A stretch of DNA of 40,584 bases, from NCBI GenBank assembly GCA_017474485.1, contig JAFVHO010000218.1, forward strand, positions 1 through 40,584. The letters are read 5' to 3'. The notes beneath the pieces were generated by a model that was given only the letters and a program-made list of their open reading frames with translations, was not told the origin of the DNA and did not search any database. A program made the position numbers and the translations under genes. Of this stretch, positions 30,924-38,730 are shown piece by piece (the first letter of the stretch is position 1; every line of letters starts with the position of its first letter). Source of the DNA: Prevotella sp. (GTDB lineage Bacteria; Bacteroidota; Bacteroidia; Bacteroidales; Bacteroidaceae).

Positions 30924-31991
30924 TTACTTTTTCAAGCAGCGCAGGATGGTATCAACAACTGTCTGTGTCTGTTCCTTACGACCCAGCGTAATACGAAGGC
31001 ACGACTCCAGACCCTTGTCAGACATGAACTTGATTTTGTAGTCCTGAATCTTTAAGGCCTGCATCAGTTCGTCCTTAATCTCAAGAGGATACTTAATCAG
31101 GATGAAGTTGGCTACACTCTTGTATACTTTGAAACCTGGCAGGTTGCCCAATTCCTTTTTATACAACTGGCGTCCCCACTCCATATCGTCAGCCACGTGG
31201 CGATAGTGCTCATCGCTATCAAGTGCAGCCAATGCCACAGTCTCAGAGAAACGGTTGTAGCCTAAGTACTTGTTGACATAGCTCAGGAACTGGTCGTGAC
31301 CCTTGCCAATGAAGCCGAAACCACAACGCAAACCAGGCAGGCCATAGAACTTCGAGAGTGTACGCGAGATAATCAGGTTATTATATTTGTTCACCAGCGG
31401 AGCGATGTAATCGGTATCCGTAGAGATAAAGCTGGCATAGGCTTCATCAATCAGCACCATCGTATCTGAAGGAATATTCTCCATGATACGACCAGTCTCT
31501 TCTGGTGTCAGACCGTTACCCGTAGGATTGTTAGGCGAAGCCAATAGCAGCATACGGGGATGCACACGGTTAGTGTACTCAATCACCTCGTCAACATCGT
31601 AAGCAAAGGTGTCCTCCATCTCATGCAAGGGATACATCTCGAAGGTACCGCCACACTCTGATGCCACACGGTTGTAGTACCACCATGAGAACTCAGGAAT
31701 CAAGATCTTGGTATTTGGCTCCGTGGCCCCTTCCTGGCTGTTGATGCTCAGGAAATAATGGATGGCATTCTTCAACATGTCCTCACCACCGTATGTCAGC
31801 AACACCTGCTCCTCAGGCACATTGTAGATTTCGCTTAAACGCACACTAATCACACTCTTCTTACCCTCATCATAGATACGTGTGTAGAAACACAACGTTT
31901 TGGGGTCAAAATTCTTGATAGCGTCAACCACTTTCTGGCTGGGCTCAAAGTTAAACTCGTTTCTGTCGAGAAAATTCATTTGCTTTTCCAT
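30924..31991 (-). CDS. HisC-like class I/II PLP aminotransferase
   Basis: This 355-residue cytoplasmic enzyme resembles histidinol-phosphate aminotransferase. It contains the aspartate block ASPNNPTGNGL, the DEAYASF block near residue 182 and the PLP lysine K214 in SRTLSKFYGLPGLRCGF. No other his genes are nearby. Instead it sits between a flippase-like protein and a SufT-like protein in a lipid/envelope operon, so its substrate may be an amino-alcohol phosphate or sugar rather than histidinol phosphate; this is inference from context. A second ATG four codons in (MNFLDRN) is an alternative start. Confidence 0.85.
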   Translation of the reverse strand: MEKQMNFLDRNEFNFEPSQKVVDAIKNFDPKTLCFYTRIYDEGKKSVISVRLSEIYNVPEEQVLLTYGGEDMLKNAIHYFLSINSQEGATEPNTKILIPEFSWWYYNRVASECGGTFEMYPLHEMEDTFAYDVDEVIEYTNRVHPRMLLLASPNNPTGNGLTPEETGRIMENIPSDTMVLIDEAYASFISTDTDYIAPLVNKYNNLIISRTLSKFYGLPGLRCGFGFIGKGHDQFLSYVNKYLGYNRFSETVALAALDSDEHYRHVADDMEWGRQLYKKELGNLPGFKVYKSVANFILIKYPLEIKDELMQALKIQDYKIKFMSDKGLESCLRITLGRKEQTQTVVDTILRCLKK

Positions 31992-32034
31992 AAATTATAT
32001 ATTTTTTCGTTTTTTATTTCAACTTCTCATTATC

Positions 32035-33072
32035 TTAATCTCTCAATCTCATCAGCCCGATACCAACGATAATCCAGATGATTTCACGTACACGGCAGAT
32101 GATACTTACAAAGATGCCTAACGCTGCCGATAGTCCTAATGCTGCAATAGAGAGCACAAAACCACCCTCCTGAACACCCAATTGCATAGGCAGGAAGCCT
32201 ATCAAATTGGCAAACAGCGTGGTAAAGGCTACTATCAGGATGGAGTGCAGATAGGTAATCGTAATACCGTCGAAGCCCCCACCGTTGTCAATACCAAAGA
32301 GCAGTAACATAAACAGCACCTCAGAACTCTGCACTACACGCGAAAAGTATTCCAGCACCAGACTCTTATAAAAGGCTTTCTTGTCCTGTCCGTGCAGAGA
32401 GGCTATCTGTTTATCAATATTCTCTATAGCCTCAGCATGACGGCCCCAGAAACGCAGTGTCCATTTCTTCAGTCCTGGGATATGAGCCACTACGCCCAAC
32501 ACATATTTCACCAATCCGTTGCGATAGCCTTTCGAGAACAGGTAGAATGCCAAGAGGCAAAATACCACAATGATGCCCAATACCGTTCCTATAAACGTGT
32601 TGATAGGCAGGTCGTCCGCAAAGACTAATGCCAAATAGATGAAGATACTGATGAACCAGAACCAGAAGTGGGCAAAGAAGTGCATCATGGCATAGAGGAT
32701 AACGCTCGATGTGGCATGCTCCTTATCAATATCCTTCGACAGTTCCATAATGCGATAGGGCTCACCACCCAAGCCACCTACTGGTGTGGCATAGTTCAGC
32801 GCATAACCTGTAATGGTGAGACGGTAGATACGCCAGAACGACACTGGAGCCTTACCACCCAGATTACCTTCTATCGTAGCCTGCCAGGCCAGCGCATTCA
32901 GTCCATAGACTAAGAACCACACGCCAATAATCGGTATCAGCCAGTAACCAGCATGGCACAGGTGCTGCCACAGTTCGACGAAGCTCACGTCGAACGTAAA
33001 CAACATCACCACCACAGCCACTACGCCTATGATGAAGAACAGATTATTGAGTCGTTGCTTAGTCCAAACCAT
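32035..33072 (-). CDS. Lysylphosphatidylglycerol synthase TM-region/UPF0104 flippase-like protein
   Basis: This 345-residue polytopic inner-membrane protein has about eight hydrophobic segments and the family blocks YRLTITGYALNYATPVGGLGGEPYR and FLPMQLGVQEGGFVLSIAALGL. The family corresponds to the N-terminal membrane domain of MprF and to AglD-like proteins and is thought to move or modify lipid-linked substrates. Its start is 3 nt after the stop of the CDP-alcohol phosphatidyltransferase gene, which strongly suggests the two act together on one lipid. Confidence 0.9.
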   Translation of the reverse strand: MVWTKQRLNNLFFIIGVVAVVVMLFTFDVSFVELWQHLCHAGYWLIPIIGVWFLVYGLNALAWQATIEGNLGGKAPVSFWRIYRLTITGYALNYATPVGGLGGEPYRIMELSKDIDKEHATSSVILYAMMHFFAHFWFWFISIFIYLALVFADDLPINTFIGTVLGIIVVFCLLAFYLFSKGYRNGLVKYVLGVVAHIPGLKKWTLRFWGRHAEAIENIDKQIASLHGQDKKAFYKSLVLEYFSRVVQSSEVLFMLLLFGIDNGGGFDGITITYLHSILIVAFTTLFANLIGFLPMQLGVQEGGFVLSIAALGLSAALGIFVSIICRVREIIWIIVGIGLMRLRD

Positions 33073-33075
33073 GCT

Positions 33076-34056
33076 TTACAGTTTATCGGCAATACGTTTG
33101 CAGAATGATTCGTGACGATGATTGACATAACATGCCAACAGGCCCATAGCAACAATTTCCCAGACGAAGTTCATCACAGGCACATCGAGCAGACAGAACA
33201 GGAACAACCAGAACGAACGGAAATTGAAGGTCAGCAGACCATTCCAGAAAATAACCGGTAGCGAAGCATCATGGAACTCCTGACGTACAGACTCAGGCAT
33301 ATTGTCTGTGCTACCGAACTTCTCACGGATTTTCTGCATCAGGCGCTGGAACTGAGGGGTACGTTTCTCCTGTTTCTTTGTGTAGTCGATATATGACTTC
33401 TGGAAATAGCACTCCACGGCAGGGGTGTTCTCGTCCATCTGGTCGTAAATTTCCTGTTGGCGCTTGGAATTGTCCAGCTCAGAACCTTTTTCTCCTTTCA
33501 GGAAGAACAGGTGTACCTGAATATAGTAGTCGGCCAGACGCTGTTGGCCAGCCAGCCCGGCAATACCGGAAATCAACCCCAACACATAGACCACAACGGT
33601 AGCTATCAAAGCATTCTCTGGTGTGTCTTCAATGCCCAACCATCCGAATTCCAAATCGTGATGAATATAGAAGCGATAAACCAACACATGATAGATGGGG
33701 ATAAACCAGGCGAAGCCAGCCACACCATCAAGAATACGACCCAAGCGGCTCTTCTTGCCCGTCATACGAGCCAGCTGTCCGTCCGTACAGTCGAAGATGT
33801 CTGCCAGACAAAGCAAAAGGATAGCAATGATATTCATCACCAGTCCCCATGTTCCTGAATAGTAGAAACTGCCACAGCCAAAGAAAATGGCACTCGCAGC
33901 ACCAATAAACATGGAAAGAATGGTAACCGTATTGGGGTGAATATCAAGCTTCGCAAACAGTACGGCCCAGTAGTAACAGAAGGGACGTACCACATGCAAA
34001 TCGAGCCAGTCTTCTGTCTCAACCGATTTCAAAGTCTTATTTAAATTCTCGTTCAT
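33076..34056 (-). CDS. CDP-alcohol phosphatidyltransferase family protein
   Basis: This 326-residue inner-membrane protein of the CDP-alcohol phosphatidyltransferase family joins an alcohol to a CDP-activated lipid. The PNTVTILS segment (41-48) and most of the signature are visible: D89-C-T-D92-G93, A96-R97, G106 and D110. The fourth aspartate, expected at position 114, is glycine (LDGVAGFAW), unlike canonical members. A long hydrophilic insert lies between about residues 195 and 255. It is the first gene of the operon and has a good promoter (34086-34116). The context recalls Bacteroidetes inositol- or other phospholipid loci, but no inositol-phosphate synthase is present here. Confidence 0.88.
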   Translation of the reverse strand: MNENLNKTLKSVETEDWLDLHVVRPFCYYWAVLFAKLDIHPNTVTILSMFIGAASAIFFGCGSFYYSGTWGLVMNIIAILLLCLADIFDCTDGQLARMTGKKSRLGRILDGVAGFAWFIPIYHVLVYRFYIHHDLEFGWLGIEDTPENALIATVVVYVLGLISGIAGLAGQQRLADYYIQVHLFFLKGEKGSELDNSKRQQEIYDQMDENTPAVECYFQKSYIDYTKKQEKRTPQFQRLMQKIREKFGSTDNMPESVRQEFHDASLPVIFWNGLLTFNFRSFWLFLFCLLDVPVMNFVWEIVAMGLLACYVNHRHESFCKRIADKL

Positions 34057-34085
34057 TTTACGTAATTTATTTGCGATTCAACCTG

Positions 34086-34116
34086 CAAAGGTACTGCAAA
34101 CTGAGTGAAATGCAAA
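34086..34116 (-). promoter_or_regulatory. Promoter of the lipid/envelope operon
   Basis: On the minus strand TTTG (34113-34116) is followed after exactly 19 bp by TACCTTTG (34086-34093), 30 bp before the ATG at 34056. Confidence 0.75.
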
Positions 34117-34136
34117 ATAAATTAGGATTTATTAGG

Positions 34137-34538
34137 CTATTTCTTATAGAAATAATGGAAAAGCAGGCCATAAACCACCGCCAAAGTCACGCCAGTACTG
34201 TTAGCAGCCATGTCGAGCCACTCACCACCACGATAGGTCGTACAATACTCCTGAAGCAGTTCGATAACACCACTCATCACGATGGGCAACAGCCACGCAT
34301 AAAAGAAGAGTTTTTCGCCATCCAGCGTCAGATGCTGACGGATATATTCCGTCCATATCACGCCACACGTACCACCATACATCACGACATGTGTCCATTT
34401 GTCAACAAAAGGCACATCTTCTAAGCCTTCCATCTCTGGGAAGGGCAAGAACGACAATATCCATATCAGCACGATACAGCAAATGCTGAAGGGATATTTC
34501 TTGGCAATTTGCACTGTTTTTTGCAGAATATCTTTCAT
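34137..34538 (-). CDS. VanZ-like membrane protein
   Basis: This 133-residue inner-membrane protein has four predicted membrane segments and VanZ-family features: LSFLPFPEM, DKWTHVVMYGGTCGVIW, and a C-terminal GVIELLQEYCTTYRGGEWLDMAANSTG block. The start at 34538 is preferred over an upstream in-frame start because the promoter lies between them. The function of stand-alone VanZ proteins is poorly known. It is divergent from the first NSS transporter and shares a symmetric promoter region with it. Confidence 0.88.
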   Translation of the reverse strand: MKDILQKTVQIAKKYPFSICCIVLIWILSFLPFPEMEGLEDVPFVDKWTHVVMYGGTCGVIWTEYIRQHLTLDGEKLFFYAWLLPIVMSGVIELLQEYCTTYRGGEWLDMAANSTGVTLAVVYGLLFHYFYKK

Positions 34539-34543
34539 TTCGG

Positions 34544-34577
34544 TTGCAAAAGTAAGAATTTTTTTATACTTTTGCAA
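34544..34577. promoter_or_regulatory. Symmetric overlapping divergent promoters
   Basis: A perfect inverted repeat (TTGCAAAAGTA, 12 bp, TACTTTTGCAA) holds two back-to-back promoters. The minus -7 TACTTTTG is 34547-34554 and the plus -7 TACTTTTG is 34567-34574. The TTG at the outer end of each arm lies 19 bp from the other promoter's -7 box, so each -33 lies at the edge of the opposing -7. Confidence 0.75.
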
Positions 34578-34583
34578 GCGATT

Positions 34584-35963
34584 ATGAAGAATTTTGAAAT
34601 GGCTAAATTAGAAAGAGCGAATTTTGGCAGTAAACTGGGTGTCATTCTGGCTACGGCAGGCAGTGCTGTCGGACTGGGTAATGTATGGCGTTTCCCGTAT
34701 ATGGCAGGCGAGAATGGCGGTGCCGTTTTTATTATCATATATGTGGCATGTGTGCTGTTGTTAGGTATTCCCTGCATGATCAGCGAATTCATCATCGGAC
34801 GCCAGGGTCGTGCCAATACGGCTCGTGCCTATAGAAAATTGGCGGGCAAAAGCCCATGGGCCATCATCGGCTATATGGGTGTGCTGACAGGTTTTTTGAT
34901 TACTGGCTATTATGCCGTTGTGGCTGGCTGGTGCCTGCAGTATATATGGGCGTCCCTAGTTGGGCACATGACTGGTTCACCAGAATACTTCCAACAGTAT
35001 TTTGCCTCGTTGGCTTCCGACCCCGTCAAACCTGTTTTTTGGACGCTTATTATTCTGGGTATCACCTACTTGATTATCGAACATGGTGTCCGTGACGGTA
35101 TTGAACGGGCCTCGAAACTCATGATGCCTACCCTATTCATCCTGCTACTCGTCATCGTGGTCGCAGCATGTATGCTGCCAGGAGCCGAGAAGGGCATCAA
35201 CTTCCTTTTTAAACCAGATTTTACAAAGATCAACGGCGATGTATTCCTAGCGGCTTTGGGACAGTCGTTCTATTCGCTCAGCATTGCGATGGGCTGTCTG
35301 TGTACCTATGCCAGCTATTTTTCCAAACAAACCAATCTCACCCATTCGGCTGTCCAGATTGCCGTCATCGATTGTCTGGTTGCCATCTTGGCAGGACTCA
35401 TGATTTTCCCTGCAGCCTTCTCTGTAGGTGTTAATCCTGACTCAGGACCATCGCTCATCTTCATCACGCTGCCCAACGTATTCCAACAGGCCTTTGGCTC
35501 AATACCTGTCGTGGGCTATCTGGTGTCGTTGTTGTTCTTCGTTCTGCTGTCATTAGCTGCATTGACGTCACTGATGTCGCTTCATGAGGTCTCTACGGCT
35601 TTCTTCCAAGAGGAGATGGTCATTACACGTAAGAAGGCTGCACTCATCGTCACCATATCAACAACGATAATCGGTGCTTTCTGCTCGTTGTCGTTGGGCG
35701 CTGTCGACTGTTTCTCGTTCTTAGGAAAAACGCTGTTCGACTGTTTCGACTTCATCACAGGCCAGATATTCCTGCCTATCGTAGGTTTCTTGACATGTAT
35801 CTTTATTGGCTGGTTCCTGCCACATAAGATTGTCCGTGACGAGTTCACCAATTGGGGCACATTACGTGGACGCTTCTTCCATTTCTACCTGTTCCTGGTC
35901 AAATACATCTGTCCGTTGGCCATACTATTCATTTTCCTACACCAATTAGGCTTATTGAATTAA
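34584..35963 (+). CDS. Neurotransmitter:sodium symporter (NSS/SNF) family transporter, copy 1
   Basis: This 459-residue sodium-coupled transporter of the LeuT/MhsT family has about 11-12 membrane segments. TM1 carries the signature GSAVGLGNVWRFPYMAGENGGA with the unwound glycine region that binds sodium and substrate. TM6 and later blocks are also conserved (FFSLSIAMGCLCTYASYF-like; NPDSGPSLIFITLPNVFQQ). The substrate is probably an amino acid. The ATG at 34584 follows the -7 box by 9 bp, so the leader is very short; a second ATG five codons in is possible. A paralogue follows 7 bp later. Confidence 0.93.
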   Translation: MKNFEMAKLERANFGSKLGVILATAGSAVGLGNVWRFPYMAGENGGAVFIIIYVACVLLLGIPCMISEFIIGRQGRANTARAYRKLAGKSPWAIIGYMGVLTGFLITGYYAVVAGWCLQYIWASLVGHMTGSPEYFQQYFASLASDPVKPVFWTLIILGITYLIIEHGVRDGIERASKLMMPTLFILLLVIVVAACMLPGAEKGINFLFKPDFTKINGDVFLAALGQSFYSLSIAMGCLCTYASYFSKQTNLTHSAVQIAVIDCLVAILAGLMIFPAAFSVGVNPDSGPSLIFITLPNVFQQAFGSIPVVGYLVSLLFFVLLSLAALTSLMSLHEVSTAFFQEEMVITRKKAALIVTISTTIIGAFCSLSLGAVDCFSFLGKTLFDCFDFITGQIFLPIVGFLTCIFIGWFLPHKIVRDEFTNWGTLRGRFFHFYLFLVKYICPLAILFIFLHQLGLLN

Positions 35964-35970
35964 GATCATC

Positions 35971-37326
35971 ATGAGTGAACGCGGTAATTTTAGCAGCAAG
36001 TTAGGCATTGTATTAGCAACAGCAGGCAGTGCTGTCGGACTGGGTAACGTATGGCGATTCCCCTATATGGCTGGCGAGAATGGTGGCGCGGCGTTTATCC
36101 TTATTTATATAGTCTGCATCCTGATATTGGGGGTTCCTGGTATGGTGAGCGAATTCATCGTGGGTCGTCATGCTCAAGCCAACGCTGCGGCTGCCTACGA
36201 CAAGCTTAGCGGTGGACGTCCTTGGCGACTGGTGGGCTACTTAGGTATTCTTACCTCTACCATCATTCTTGGCTTCTATGCGGTGGTAGCCGGCTGGTGC
36301 CTACAGTATCTGTATGCCTCAATAGCTGGTCAAGTGGTTGGCGATGCCGACTACGTCAAGAACTACTTCATCGAGTTTTCAAGTCACCCTTGGCGACCTT
36401 TGCTTTGGGGTGTTGCCTTTGTGCTGTTGACCCATCTGGTTGTCGTTCGTGGCATACGCAAAGGTATTGAACGGGCCTCGAAACTACTGATGCCCATCCT
36501 GCTCATTCTATTATGCATTCTGATGGTGGCATCGTGCATGCTGCCTGGTGCCATAGAAGGTGTGCGGTTCCTATTCCAGCCTGATTTCAGCAAGATCTCC
36601 AGCAGTGTGTTACTCGAAGCCTTGGGACAGGCATTTTTCTCGCTGTCGTTAGGTACTGCTTGTCTCTGTACCTATGCCAGCTATTTTTCTCGTGACACAA
36701 ACCTTTTGAGGTCTGCTGGCCAGATCGCCTTGCTGGATACATTAATAGCCATCCTGTCGGGACTCATGATTTTCCCCGCTGCTGCCTCTGTCGGCATCAG
36801 TCCTGACTCAGGACCCTCGCTCATTTTCATCACGCTGCCCAACGTGTTCCAACAAGCTTTTGCCTCTATGCCTGCTGTTGGCTATGTGGTTAGCGTCATG
36901 TTCTATGCCCTATTGGTATTTGCTGCCTTGACCTCTACTATCTCCATGCACGAGATTGGTACAGCCTTCTTTACTGAAGAGCTGTCATTGCTACGTCGTC
37001 GCTCTGCCTGGGTCATCACATTGATTGCCTCAGCTATCTGCGTCATCTGTTCGCTGTCTGTTGGGGCAGTACCCGACTTGCAACTGATGGGACGCTCTGT
37101 GATGGATTTTTGCGACCAGTTGACAGCCAACTTCATGCTACCTACAGGTGCCATGTTGGCCTGTCTGTTTGTGGGCTGGTATATACCTCGCCAGGTGGCA
37201 CATGACGAGTTTACCAACTGGGGTACACACGGACAGCGCTTCTTCCCCATCTATCTCTTTGCCGTGCGCTACGTCTGTCCGCTGTGCATCATTCTTGTCT
37301 TTCTCCATCAGTTAGGTGTTATATGA
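35971..37326 (+). CDS. Neurotransmitter:sodium symporter (NSS/SNF) family transporter, copy 2
   Basis: This 451-residue paralogue of the preceding gene has the same architecture and nearly the same TM1 (TAGSAVGLGNVWRFPYMAGENGGAAF) and SPDSGPSLIFITLPNVFQQAF block, with divergence elsewhere. The tandem arrangement points to local duplication, perhaps with a split in amino-acid specificity. Its stop overlaps the start of the next gene by ATGA, so translation of the two is probably coupled. Confidence 0.93.
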   Translation: MSERGNFSSKLGIVLATAGSAVGLGNVWRFPYMAGENGGAAFILIYIVCILILGVPGMVSEFIVGRHAQANAAAAYDKLSGGRPWRLVGYLGILTSTIILGFYAVVAGWCLQYLYASIAGQVVGDADYVKNYFIEFSSHPWRPLLWGVAFVLLTHLVVVRGIRKGIERASKLLMPILLILLCILMVASCMLPGAIEGVRFLFQPDFSKISSSVLLEALGQAFFSLSLGTACLCTYASYFSRDTNLLRSAGQIALLDTLIAILSGLMIFPAAASVGISPDSGPSLIFITLPNVFQQAFASMPAVGYVVSVMFYALLVFAALTSTISMHEIGTAFFTEELSLLRRRSAWVITLIASAICVICSLSVGAVPDLQLMGRSVMDFCDQLTANFMLPTGAMLACLFVGWYIPRQVAHDEFTNWGTHGQRFFPIYLFAVRYVCPLCIILVFLHQLGVI

Positions 37327-38183
37327 TTCGCAACGATCGTAAGATAGCTATTGCACTCCTACTGCTGGCTGTGGCTTTCGCAACATTCTTCTGGAAGTTT
37401 GGCGACTACAAGACCGATTCCCAACAGACGGCTGCCGATAGCATCTTTAGTCAGAAGAAAGCCCATCATACCAACCGTCCCGTTCAGTATTATGCTACAG
37501 AGTCTCAAAAGGTGGAACGCTTTCCTTTCGACCCCAATACGGCTGACAGTACCCAGCTGCTACGCCTTGGACTGCAACCCTGGCAAGTACGTAATATATA
37601 TAAGTATCGCGCAAAAGGAGGCATCTATCGTCAGAAAGAGGATTTTGCACGTCTCTATGGCCTGACCGTCAAGCAATATCGTGAGTTGGAGCCATATATC
37701 CGCATCTCTAATGACTACCTGCCCGCCTCAACACTTGTGGGCAAACGCCAACCAATAGAACGCGACACGCTGCGCTATCCTGTCAAGATACAAGCTGACG
37801 AGCACGTCATACTGAATACTGCAGATACCACGCAACTGAAGAAAGTGCCTGGCATCGGCTCCTATTACGCCAGCGAGATTATCCGCCACGGACAGCGATT
37901 GGGCGGCTACGTCAGCATCGACCAGTTAGACGAAATCGAGGACTTCCCCCAAGCATCCAAACAGTATTTTGTGATTGCCGATGCACACCCCAGACGAATG
38001 AACATCAACCGTCTGACACTTCAGCAGCTGCGTCGCCATCCGTATGTCAACTTTTATATGGCTAAAGCTATCATCGACTATCGTCGACTGCATGGCGACA
38101 TCAAGAGCCTCAACGAGTTACGCCTCAGTAAGGACTTTACTGACGAGGTTATTCATCGACTGGAACCCTATATTGAGTATTGA
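37323..38183 (+). CDS. Membrane-anchored helix-hairpin-helix (ComEA-like) protein
   Basis: This 286-residue protein has one N-terminal membrane segment (IAIALLLLAVAFATFFW) and three helix-hairpin-helix regions. These are DPNTADSTQLLRLGLQPWQVRNIYKY, LNTADTTQLKKVPGIGSYYASEIIRH (with the strongest HhH glycine turn) and NINRLTLQQLRRHPYVNFYMAKAIIDY. Such proteins bind DNA nonspecifically; ComEA homologues act in DNA uptake, but a competence role is not shown here. The start ATG at 37323 overlaps the stop of the transporter (ATGA), so it belongs to the same transcript. Confidence 0.88.
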   Translation: MIRNDRKIAIALLLLAVAFATFFWKFGDYKTDSQQTAADSIFSQKKAHHTNRPVQYYATESQKVERFPFDPNTADSTQLLRLGLQPWQVRNIYKYRAKGGIYRQKEDFARLYGLTVKQYRELEPYIRISNDYLPASTLVGKRQPIERDTLRYPVKIQADEHVILNTADTTQLKKVPGIGSYYASEIIRHGQRLGGYVSIDQLDEIEDFPQASKQYFVIADAHPRRMNINRLTLQQLRRHPYVNFYMAKAIIDYRRLHGDIKSLNELRLSKDFTDEVIHRLEPYIEY

Positions 38184-38185
38184 CT

Positions 38186-38719
38186 ATGACGCCCATGAAA
38201 CGATGGCTCGTCTGGTTGAGCCGCATCCACAAGTGCCAGGGATTTGGCATCCAGTCGCCTACCGACTTCGATTTTGTGCGCACGGTGGTCAATGAGCATG
38301 GCGCCTATTATGCCTACGACGAACTACAGGCTGACAACTGGATGCAACGCAAACTGGGGAGACTGTATTTTCGTGTGTCCAACTGGCGCCAGCCTGCCAC
38401 GATACTCACTAATGACTATCAGCCTTGGTTCCTGGCTGGTTGTCGTTCGGCACGTCTCTCACCTGTCAACTGTAAACTGTCAACTGTCAACATTGACCTC
38501 GTTCGTATCGAGATAGAACAATATGCACAACTAGAGCAGATTTATACACACTGCAACCAGCAGTCCGTCATCATCGTCGAAGGCATCTGGCGCGACAGGC
38601 AGACTTGGCACGCCATCGAGCACGACACACGTACAGGCACCACCTTCGACCTCTACTACTGTGGCATCGTTTTCTTCGATACCCAGCGCTATAAACACAA
38701 CTATCGCATCAATTTCTAA
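38186..38719 (+). CDS. Conserved hypothetical protein, possibly methyltransferase-like
   Basis: This 177-residue protein has an N-terminus (WLSRIHKCQGFGIQSPTDFDFVRTVVNEHGAYYAYDEL) and a C-terminus (FDLYYCGIVFFDTQRYKHNYRINF) that I associate with Bacteroidetes proteins having a SAM-methyltransferase-like fold. No intact SAM-binding motif is visible and the middle is short, so it may be a reduced or non-catalytic member. A 7-bp repeat encodes SPVNCKLSTVNID in the middle. The ATG at 38186 is chosen because the 5' extension would need TTG. It follows the HHH gene by 2 bp. Confidence 0.65.
   Translation: MTPMKRWLVWLSRIHKCQGFGIQSPTDFDFVRTVVNEHGAYYAYDELQADNWMQRKLGRLYFRVSNWRQPATILTNDYQPWFLAGCRSARLSPVNCKLSTVNIDLVRIEIEQYAQLEQIYTHCNQQSVIIVEGIWRDRQTWHAIEHDTRTGTTFDLYYCGIVFFDTQRYKHNYRINF
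38463..38497 (+). repeat. 7-bp tandem repeat within a coding region
   Basis: CTGTCAA, CTGTAAA, CTGTCAA, CTGTCAA and CATTGAC follow one another with a strict 7-bp period and encode VNCKLSTVNI. Seven bp is not a multiple of 3, so a one-unit change would shift the frame. Confidence 0.85.
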
Positions 38720-38730
38720 ACATAACCTAT

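Noticed and set aside
30924-31991. Assignment as hisC of a histidine operon
   Set aside because: The HisC-like motifs are clear, but no other his genes are nearby and the context is lipid/envelope, so no symbol was given.
33076-34056. A complete inositol-lipid biosynthesis locus
   Set aside because: The neighbouring genes recall such loci, but no inositol-phosphate synthase or phosphatase gene is in the window.
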